From the NCBI RefSeq assembly GCF_932294415.1, contig NC_065539.1, forward strand, positions 51,417,501 through 51,481,500: a stretch of 64,000 bases of DNA, read 5' to 3'. How positions within the stretch are numbered: position 1 is the first letter of the stretch; each line of letters begins with the position of its first letter. The notes under the pieces are model-generated. The model was not told where the DNA came from. It saw nothing but the letters and a program-made list of their open reading frames with translations, and ran no database searches. This document shows, piece after piece, positions 56,283 through 64,000 of this stretch. This DNA is from Quercus robur. Its lineage: Eukaryota; Streptophyta; Magnoliopsida; Fagales; Fagaceae. A program made the position numbers and the translations under genes.

Positions 56283-57406
56283 GAGCATTCCCACTAAGGG
56301 TTTTAAAAATTTTAGTATACACCATTTGAAAAACTAACTTTATAACATTTGACATATCACTTTACAATAAACTCAACATCAAAACTTCTATTTTTTTACC
56401 ATTTTATTTAAATATTTTTTATTTTTTATTCATTCTTTATTCTGTCTCTCTCTCCTTCTGTCAAAAACCAATAGATCTAGAACCTTCTCCCTCTCTCTGA
56501 TCTTCTGCTCTCAAACTCGTGCTCCAGGCTGACCACCAAGCTCCATCTCTAAACATCAATGCCACCACTCCACGGTGGTTCGACCCTAAGTCTCACCCTC
56601 TCCATCGGCCTAAAACACTTCTCACCCTTTCGAGCTCTCTCTCTAAAACTGAGCTCTCCTTCTAAACCTCCATGGCCAGTGCTTTTCAAGCTCATCACCT
56701 CCAACCACAACACTCAACAACCTCATTCTCTGCTCTATCTCTGAATTCAAACTCAATCCGAGCCTATCTAGACTTCGATCCAAATGAAGCAAAGCCTCCC
56801 CATTCCACCACTGAACCCAACCAACGCCAACGCCAACCACCACACACGATCTCAGCAGTGGATTTGCAATGAGATTTTGAGGGTTTTTAATGGTTTTGTT
56901 GCAAGGTTTTGGGGCTATTTTTGGTGGTGTGTACAGAGGGAGTTTTAGGATTGATTTTTTTTTCTAGGTATTTTCAGTGAGGTTTTGGGTATTTTTCTGT
57001 GCTGATTTTCTGATTTTTTTTTTTTTTTTTTTTTGTTGGGTTGCTGTGTGATTGCAGTGGGGCTCTTTCTAGTATTTCCTGGGTAATTTCTGGATTGCAA
57101 TGGTGAAAGAGTTGGTTGAGATGGTGAGAGGGAGAGGAAGAAGCTTGGGTGAGATGGTGTGACAGAGGAGAAGTGAGAGAGTAGAGAGAAGAGACTTGGG
57201 AAGGAGACAAGCACGGAAGAGAGAGAGAGAAAGAAATTAATAAAAAATGATAGCATGTTGCTACAGTGCGCTCTCAAAAATAAGAGCTCACAGTAGCAAG
57301 ATGGCAATTTTTTTAGTATATGGCATCTTTGATGGAGTAGGCTTTTTGGGTTATAAATGCTAAAAATAGCATTTTAGCATTTATAACACCTTTGATAAGA
57401 ATGCTC
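56283..57406. mobile_element. PIF/Harbinger-like non-autonomous element, 1124 bp
   Basis: Ends GAGCATTCCCACTAAGGG and, reversed, GAGCATTCTTATCAAAGG, TAA on both sides (56280-56282, 57407-57409). CT-rich and CCACCA-rich inside. Frames such as 56559-56744 have no recognisable domain. Confidence 0.7.
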
Positions 57407-57464
57407 TAACTAGTGTTATAGTGGAGCCAACGGGCTCTTATAGATGAGCTTTTATTATAGCTAA

Positions 57465-57688
57465 GAGCATTCATATTGAGTCTTCTATATGCCATATGTT
57501 GGTATATTTTAGCATCAAGATACAAAAATGGCCCATTACCTGATCTTGCAATTGCAAAAAAATTTGCAATTGTGCTACAGTGCCATCCTAAACCTACATT
57601 TTAGATGGCACTATAACACAATTGTAAACCAAAATATTGATATTTTATTCCTTTTTCATTTTTTTTTACGGACTTTTTTGTCTTTCAA

Positions 57689-57738
<50 letters not shown>

Positions 57739-58544
57739 CTTTTTCAGTTCTAATTCTCTCATTCAATCCCTCCCTCTCTCTCGTCCCTCTCTGTGTGGAT
57801 CAATGCCCATGCATTGGTGTATCTCAGAGCATACGACGTGGGTCAAGTGGTGCGGTGGTGTGGGTCTGGTGGCGTGGGCAGGTGGTGCGGCGACATGGGC
57901 AGGTGGTTACAGCGATGTGGCCAGATGGTTGCAACGGCGTGGGTCTGGTGGCTTAGGCAGATCTCTTTCCTTTCTTTCTTTTTTTCTCTCTATTTTCCCT
58001 TGAATCAAGCCTCCATGGGTCTCATAGTTTGGTGGAGCTCATGGTTTGATGTGGTAGATCGGGGTGGTGCCGTGGTGGTGGATCGATGGGTGGCAATTGT
58101 GTTGTTGATGGTGGATCGAGGTGGTGTCATGGTTTGTGGATCAGGGTGATGTCATGGTTGGCCTAGTCAAATGCCAAGCTAATCTCAAAGATTTTATATT
58201 CTAAATTGTAAGTTTAAACTATGCTTAAATTGGGAGGTTGTTGTGTTGATGATGGTTGGGTTGAGATTTTGTGCTGGGGGTTTGTTTGGGATTTGGGATG
58301 AGTTTCCGTATTGGTGATTTTGGGTCTAGGTTTTAGGTGGTGATGAGTGGTTGAGATGGAGAGGAAGAGAAAAATGAGATTGAGAGAAAAAAAAAATTAT
58401 TGTATAGATATATTATTTTAATATGTTGTATAGGAAAATAAAATATGAGATGTTGGGTGTGTTGTAAATGATATGGTATAATAGATAAATTAGTTTTTAA
58501 GATGGTAAAATGGGATATAATTTACATATCGGATATGAATGCTC
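57465..58544. mobile_element. PIF/Harbinger-like non-autonomous element, 1080 bp
   Basis: Ends GAGCATTCATATTGAG and, reversed, GAGCATTCATATCCGATATG, TAA on both sides (57462-57464, 58545-58547). A (CT)n tract lies at 57691-57734. Frames at 57528-58149 are low-complexity V/W/G-rich translations of GTGG-rich DNA. It lies only 58 bp from the similar element at 56283-57406. Confidence 0.7.
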
Positions 58545-58571
58545 TAAGGATCTTAGTATCACATTTAAAAC

Positions 58572-59033
58572 GGAGAAAATGGGCAAATGCCCCTTTCAAA
58601 AAAAAATCCAGCATTTTGCCCCCTTTCCCAAACTAATTAGGGAAATTCCCCTCTTTTGAAACTTGATTTTCTCAAAATCGAGTTATAAAAAAAAATTTAA
58701 AAAAAAAATCCGAAACCCTATAGTGGCGTTTTAAGGAGCCTATAGTGACGTTTTAAGGACCTATAGTGGCGTTTTGTAACTCGATCTCCATGAAGTTGAG
58801 TTACATGCAATTTTTTTTTTTTTAACCTATAACTCGAGTTCAAGGAGCTCGAGTTACAAAATGCCACTATATATCCTTAAAACTTATATGCTCATTAAAA
58901 ACGCCACTATAGGGCTTAACTCAATTTTGAGAAAATCGAGTTTCAAAAGAGAGACATTTTCTTAATTAGTTTGAAAAATTGGACAAAATGATGGATTGTT
59001 TTTTTAAAAAGGACAAAAACCAATTTTTTTCCC
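58572..59033. mobile_element. Mutator-like foldback element (copy 2), 462 bp
   Basis: Arms of about 110 bp: GGAGAAAATGGGCAAATGCC at the left pairs with the reversed right end GGGAAAAAAATTGG, and both continue through CAAACTAATTA and ATTTTCTCAAAAT. Flanks ATTTAAAAC (58563-58571) and ATATAAAAC (59034-59042) match at 8 of 9 bases. Inside, GTGGCGTTTTAAGG-like units repeat three times and ACTCGAGTT is palindromic. Same family as 14343-14733. Confidence 0.75.
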
Positions 59034-59042
59034 ATATAAAAC

Positions 59043-59338
59043 AACTAACCTTAAAAAATAAAAATAAAAACCGATGCATACATATATAAATGAAGTACAT
59101 GTTCATCAAAAAACATATATATAACATGAAGTACATATTAGCAGTCATTTCAAGCACAAACAGGCAAGTGCAAGAACCAAAAAGAAAACTCATGGTGGGA
59201 TTCGGCTTATTGGATAGGGTAATAGCTAGTACACACTTCACAACGTACACTCTCTTTAAATTTTGCACTATGCCCTTATACTCTAGTCTTAAAGCAGTCT
59301 AAAAGTGGAGCTACTTTCCTAGAAAGTACACAATAATA
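59043..59338. other. 3' flank of CXE-8
   Basis: Partly similar to the flank of CXE-6 (AAGAACCAAAAAGAAA at about 59173; AAAGCAGTC..AAAAGTGGAGCTA at about 59292). No gene. Confidence 0.6.
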
Positions 59339-60331
59339 TTACTTGAGGAGAAAAGAAGCCAAGCGTTTGATCAAAGTCTTTGCATTCTCAGTCTCAAAAT
59401 TCAAGACATGGAAAGCATGATCCTCTCCTTCAACTTGAACCAACTCAGCCTCTCCTTCCCACTTGCTTTTTATCAATTCCTCATAGTAATAAACGCCTCT
59501 ATCCCTCAGCTCATCCTTCTCAGCCACAGCCACAAGCACTCGAGAACACCCAAGTACAGCCAAGCTGTGTGCTCCAGTTTCAACAAATGGATTGATCATT
59601 GGGTTATCAATACCACCAGGAGCATTTGGATATACAAAGTTCCAAACCAAGCATGGCAAAGCCTTGTCATGTCCTTCACTAGCCTCTGACCGTACTGGTT
59701 TTGAACCCCAGAAGTAAGGGTGCGTAAGAAAAGCTCCTACAAGTTTAACACCATCATGCAAGCTCTCAACACCAGCTCTCATTGCCGTATTATGCACAAT
59801 ATTAGCACCAGCACTATCACCTCCAAGAAAAACTCGGCTAAAGTCACCATGATTCATCAACCATGGCTCTTTGTTGACAACATTATCATCTTTGACGTGT
59901 GATGCAACCCATTGAAGTGCAGCCCAGCAATCTTCATAAGCATTGGGGAGAAAGTGCTCAGGAACTAGCCTATACTCAACTGACACAGCAACAACTTGAC
60001 CTTGAGCGACCAAACTGTTGAGGAAGCGATGGTGATCAGATGAGAAGGCGGATTCAATGCAGAAGCCTCCGCCATGGTAGTAGACCAAGATGGGAAGCTT
60101 TTGGTGGTGGGTTTGATTGAGTTTTGGGAGGTAGAGACGAGCAGAGATGGAGGGGTCTAGTGAAATTGTGATGTCTTTTGATGAGACTCCAGTTTCTGGG
60201 TCTAGAGGCGATGGGGGCACATAGGGAGTGCCTAAAAGTCGCTCAACTGTACCATCCTTGTACATACGGAGGAATGGAAGAAACTCTTTCTCTAGCTCCT
60301 TGGCATCTATCTCCTTGGCAATGGAACCCAT
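59339..60331 (-). CDS. CXE-8: carboxylesterase, HIDH-like (subgroup A), intact
   Basis: 330 residues, single exon, slightly longer than its paralogues because of extra residues near the N-terminus (MGSIAKEIDAKELEKEFLPF). Motifs: MYKDGTVERL, oxyanion hole HGGGF (86-90), EYRLVPEH, nucleophile elbow GDSAG with Ser173, AEKD with Asp273, GEDHAF with His305. The complete triad and uninterrupted frame indicate an active enzyme; the substrate is unknown. A TATA-like GTATACATAG lies at about 60418-60427 (minus strand CTATGTATAC), roughly 90 bp upstream. The GC-rich hAT-like element at 60577 lies 245 bp upstream of the ATG and could influence promoter methylation. Closest relative here is the pseudogene CXE-6. 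Confidence 0.94.
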   Translation of the reverse strand: MGSIAKEIDAKELEKEFLPFLRMYKDGTVERLLGTPYVPPSPLDPETGVSSKDITISLDPSISARLYLPKLNQTHHQKLPILVYYHGGGFCIESAFSSDHHRFLNSLVAQGQVVAVSVEYRLVPEHFLPNAYEDCWAALQWVASHVKDDNVVNKEPWLMNHGDFSRVFLGGDSAGANIVHNTAMRAGVESLHDGVKLVGAFLTHPYFWGSKPVRSEASEGHDKALPCLVWNFVYPNAPGGIDNPMINPFVETGAHSLAVLGCSRVLVAVAEKDELRDRGVYYYEELIKSKWEGEAELVQVEGEDHAFHVLNFETENAKTLIKRLASFLLK

Positions 60332-60576
60332 TTGTAAGAGAGAATATCACTACCAAATAATTTTTTGCCAGTGTGAAGAGAGTGAGTGAGCTAAGGATGA
60401 ACTGAAAGGGATAGAAGTATACATAGGATTCCATAAGGCTCAAATATCATAGTCTGTCTGGCTGGCTTTTCCTACCTACCTTCTAGTCTTGTTTAGTTGA
60501 CTAAGACACATGTACCAAATTATAATTAAAACATTGACCAAAACAAAGTCCTCTCAATAATTTGCTATGTGATGCA

Positions 60577-61200
60577 TAGGGGTGTCCACGGGTCGGGTCG
60601 GGTCGGTTTTGGACCCAACCCGGACCCGACCCGCCGGCGTCGGGTGGAAGGCGGAGGGACCCGAAACCGACCGCCGGCGTCACTCGGTCGGGTCGGTTTT
60701 GGGTTCGGGTAGTGTTCGGGTGGGTCGGTCGGTGTTGAGAGTCGCCGGATCCTGCAAACGTCGCCGGAATCTCCTCGAATGTCGCCGGAATCTCTTCGAA
60801 TGTCGTCGGAATCTGCAAAAATCCAGTAGATCTGCACCAAAAATCGCCGAAATCAGCCTGGATCTCCTCGAATCTCGCCGGATCTCACCAAATATGGTCC
60901 AAATCTCGCTTGGATCTCCTCAAATGTCGCCGGATCTCACCAAATCTCGCTCGAATTCGCCGGATCTCAACCAATCTCGCTTGAATGTCGCCGGATATTG
61001 CCAGATTTATATATAACGTCGGTCGGGTCGGGTGGCTCGGGTTTTGGAGAAGAAAACCCGCCACTCGACCCGCCGGCGTCGGGTCTTGAGGTCAGAAACC
61101 CGTCACCGACCGTCGGAGTGGTCGGTTCGGACGGTTGCCGGTTCGGGTTCGGGCGGGTTGGTCGGGTTGGTCGGGTTTCGGGTTGGGTTGGACACCCCTA
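60577..61200. mobile_element. hAT-like non-autonomous element (copy 2), 624 bp
   Basis: It matches 13516-14130 base for base by eye except for one extra 9-bp repeat (TTGGTCGGG) near the right end. Termini TAGGGGTGTCCA and TGGACACCCCTA. Flanks show only a 6-bp match, GATGCA (60571-60576, 61201-61206), rather than the usual 8. The identity implies recent movement or conversion. Confidence 0.88.
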
Positions 61201-61709
61201 GATGCAGCCTATCCTTTTTGAATTCTTATTTTTGAAAAGTCTATCTTGGAAAGTTAGACGCCCTAAAAAAACTTTTTGAAAGTTTGTTCTACTAAATTAT
61301 CTGAAAGATGAAACTTTGTTATACTAATCCTTCAATTGAAAAGAGATTTGGGACAAGTTGGTGGACCGAATTCCTTCATTTAATAGCTAATTGATCGCCC
61401 CAAAAATGCCGCATAGACTTTAATTTTGGCATGGATTCTTATACACTTTTTAATATACCATAATATTTTTAAACTACATAAAAATCAAAAAAAGAGAAAT
61501 TCTCGTATATAATATAGATAATGACTATATTCACATTATTTATTTCACATTCTAAATATGTCCGTAAAAAAGGAAATCATAGGCGTGGTGTATATGAAAT
61601 AGAAAATTGTGAGAGAATAAAATATTGCAACCAAGGACTAAACATGTTATTCACAGATCTAGAAGTAAGAACAATTAATGTTATTCACACTTCTTTTGAT
61701 AGCAATGTT

Positions 61710-61724
61710 TTTTTTTTGAAGGAT
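61710..61724 (-). mobile_element. Tail-only retroinsertion (15 bp)
   Basis: T8 followed by GAAGGAT between two exact copies of CTTTTGATAGCAATGTT (61693-61709, 61725-61741), a 17-bp duplication. Confidence 0.75.
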
Positions 61725-62064
61725 CTTTTGATAGCAATGTTATTCACACTTGCTACCAAAAATGTTATTCACACTTCACAGTCCAACTAGGCAACTTCAA
61801 TATTATCTTTATTTCAGCATAGAAAGCATATATTATTACTAGATTAGGTGTCGCAAACTGCCAGGGTCTCCTTTTTTGGAAAGGACGATAATATATTAAA
61901 CAAAATGATAAAAGACTAAAGAGTACAGACCAGACTTGTCCATAGCAAATCTTTCTTCCACCACATTAATTAATTTGCGTGGATTATCAAAAACTTTCCA
62001 CTAGCTAATTTGTGAATTAAATTATCAAGGTTTGGTGTCATGCATTATCAACGGACAAAGACTT

Positions 62065-62080
62065 TTTTTTTTGGGTAAAG
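62065..62080 (-). mobile_element. Tail-only retroinsertion (16 bp)
   Basis: T8 followed by GGGTAAAG between ACGGACAAAGACTT (62051-62064) and ACAGACAAAGACTT (62081-62094). On the minus strand CTTTACCC plus poly(A), like the 3' end TTTAACC plus poly(A) of the LINE at 18065. Confidence 0.7.
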
Positions 62081-62832
62081 ACAGACAAAGACTTCACTTG
62101 GAAGAATATGTTAAGTTATTTAACAACCATTTCTAACTTTATTCTCAAAAAGTCATATAACTACCAGAGTGCATGAAAGGGATTGTTTTTGTTGTTAGGT
62201 TTTGGAATTCACAAATTCCACGTGACAAATTAACCATATGTGTAAAAATTTATTGTATGAAAGTTAGGTTATGTTATGCAAATTTGTGTCAAGAAGCTAT
62301 AATTGAAGAATCTGAAGAACGGAGATTTCGGAACAAAAGGTTTACTCATGTACTCACTCCGCTAAATCAGAAAATTTTTACACATAGTTCCGCCCTTGGA
62401 CAGTTGGAAGAAAGAAGAGTATGTTTTGTTGGGATTATAAAGAAGAAGAACAAAAACTAGTAATATATATTAGTGTTTTAAACTAAGTTTATAATACATT
62501 ATATAATCAGTGTATAACTACTAATAAGTATTACTGTTTACTCAAAAAAAAATAAGAATGTTTATTCCATATTGGTTGTGTGTGTCTAATGTCTATTGTT
62601 TATAACATTAGTCCACAACTATAAAGGTTAGGTCATTTTGTAGTTGTACTTTGATTATGTAATGTATTATAAATCCGGTTTAAAACACTAGTATCACTAA
62701 TTTTAGCAAGTAAGCCAAAAAAAAAACTAAATGAGGAGAGAAGTAAAACCCTTTTTTTTTCCTTTTTTTCTTTTTTTACTTTTGACCTCTTCTCTAAAAA
62801 TTAGAATTTGGAAAATGCATTTGGCAAAAATT

Positions 62833-62973
62833 GGGGCCATTTGGTATAAGAGTTTAAATACATGTTTTCAGTTTTTAAACAACATTACACACATTTTCAC
62901 ACATTTTTTTTTACCCACACGTATTTTTAAAAAATTCAAACAACGTTATTAAAACAATGTTACTAAACGCCCT
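62833..62973. mobile_element. Tourist-like MITE, relative of 2221-2359
   Basis: GGGGCCATTTGGTA at the left, ACTAAACGCCCT at the right, and the interior CATGTTTTCAGTTTTTAAACA shared with copies 1 and 2. Target duplication not clear. Confidence 0.55.
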
Positions 62974-64000
62974 GACTTTGCACATCCTAAAAATGTCAAC
63001 CAAACATTTCAAATTGGTTTTTTAACTGCATTATATGCCTCAAAAACTATAAAAGGCATTCTCAGTAGAGATGTCAAACTCAGCCTGAAGCAGGTAGAAA
63101 AACTTCGCTCTACTCTTGCTCGAGCAAGATTATAAAACCTAATTTTAAGTTTTATTAGAGGTTTTAATTTTACTAAATCCTTAATATAAACCCTGTTAAG
63201 CATGATTTTCAAGTAGTGAAAGCAGTCATATTGCACATCAAGAAAGCCTTTCTCCTCGTTACAAAACATATCACCTTTGTATGAGTTATTCACCCTCGAG
63301 CCACATAGTTGTTCTTGAAACCACAAAATTAGTAATTTGACAGTGGGTTGCTATTATATCTTTCTACAATTTTGGTGTTAGGCAAGGTTTGTTAATGGAG
63401 AAAGTTCATGTAGAAGAATTCTAGAGTTTTGGTGTCACTGCAATGGGAAGTGAGGCGTTTGCTAAGGCTACATAGAGATTCTAGGATTAATTGCAAAGAT
63501 TTTGTACGTACATTCGACAAGGTTAGATGCTACATAGTGGTTTTTTTTCCTTTGAAGAAGTTCTTCATATTTTCGTAAGTTTTTAACTTCATTACCAAAT
63601 ATATGTGTCAGTGTGTGCACGCGCCCACCCCTGCCTTTTGCTGCTTTGATTAATATTACTTTTAGATTTATTAACTATTAGTGTGATTAAATTACTGTGT
63701 TGTGTTGGATTATTTGTTTGAAATACACATAACGTGTTCAATTAATTCAATTAATCCGATGATTAATTAATAAGTTATGAAGGTCATATATACGCCAGAA
63801 ACGTCAGAAAATGGCATTACAAAAGAGACTCACAAAATATCTTTCAACAAGAAGTCAACAACACTCTAAAACTTTTACACCCTCCAATCCCAACATACCA
63901 CATCATCTTATCACATATTAAAGAATAAATACAACTACACTCAATCAATTCTATAAAAATATGGTGCAAGATCCAAGTTTTATACCCTAAACTCAGCATT

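Larger units (their letters stand above)
61207..64000. other. Right end of the window: no gene recognised
   Basis: AT-rich, with two tail-only insertions, a MITE-like stretch (62833-62973) and TTATTCACACTT repeated three or four times at 61680-61785. Frames at 62173-62460 and 63009-63326 are open for 95-105 codons but show no domain or codon pattern I can support. Confidence 0.45.

Noticed and set aside
57528-58149. Frames rich in W, G and V that look like a small secreted protein
   Set aside because: GTGG-repeat DNA inside a PIF/Harbinger-like element. All three forward frames look alike.
10988-60331. Calling the cluster 2-hydroxyisoflavanone dehydratase genes
   Set aside because: The nucleophile is Ser in every copy that retains the motif, whereas the characterised legume dehydratases are reported to carry Thr. 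Family membership is clear but dehydratase function is not supported.

Overview
This window looks like nuclear DNA of a dicot plant, probably a woody species. The order Fagales is a guess from the repeat types, not something the sequence proves. It is AT-rich and full of microsatellites and small transposons. The only host genes I recognise form a tandem cluster of intronless alpha/beta-hydrolase carboxylesterases of the plant CXE / 2-hydroxyisoflavanone dehydratase-like (HIDH-like) family. All eight copies lie on the minus strand.

Carboxylesterase cluster, left to right: CXE-1 (10988-11962, intact), CXE-2 (24867 down to 19027, split by a Copia retrotransposon), CXE-3 (32711-33685, intact), CXE-4 (40795-41760, intact), CXE-5 (44151-45119, intact), CXE-6 (50762-51436, truncated pseudogene), CXE-7 (53423 down to 52337, pseudogene with an internal deletion and a DNA-transposon insertion) and CXE-8 (59339-60331, intact). 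By sequence they fall into three subgroups: A (CXE-1, -6, -8), B (CXE-2, -3) and C (CXE-4, -5, -7). The order A-B-B-C-C-A-C-A shows more than simple head-to-tail copying. The five intact copies keep the HGG(G/A)F oxyanion-hole motif, a GDSAG nucleophile elbow with Ser, and the Asp and His of the triad, so each could encode an active soluble esterase. Pieces of gene flank without a gene (16.85-17.28 kb and 47.69-49.25 kb) mark places where further copies were probably lost.

Region by region: 0-1.4 kb is the 5' part of an L1-type LINE (ORF1, running off the left edge). 1.4-5.7 kb is a 2.6-kb tandem duplication with a strongly expanded GA microsatellite in one unit. 5.7-10.2 kb holds a probable solo LTR, a long-TIR Mutator-like element and a clear solo LTR. 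10.9-12 kb is CXE-1. 13.5-19 kb carries a hAT-like element, a foldback element, a minisatellite, an orphan gene flank and LINE debris. 19-24.9 kb is CXE-2 with the Copia element inside it. 25.3-31.8 kb is two tandem-repeat arrays, one split by a PIF/Harbinger-like element plus a small MITE, the other by a Helitron-like element. 32-45 kb holds CXE-3, -4 and -5 with MITEs between them. 45.9-54.7 kb holds two solo LTRs, LINE fragments and the two CXE pseudogenes. 56.3-59 kb is a block of three TIR elements. 59.3-61.2 kb is CXE-8 with a second, nearly identical hAT-like element 245 bp upstream of its start codon. The rest to 64 kb is mostly unassigned.

Many transposons are bounded exactly by target-site duplications readable in the sequence, and several have an empty paralogous site in the same window. 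Seven tiny poly(A/T) insertions of 15-41 bp, each flanked by 13-17 bp direct repeats (11 bp in one case), look like tail-only products of LINE-type target-primed reverse transcription. I found no tRNA, rRNA or CRISPR array. Function, expression and species were not tested; all counts were made by eye.
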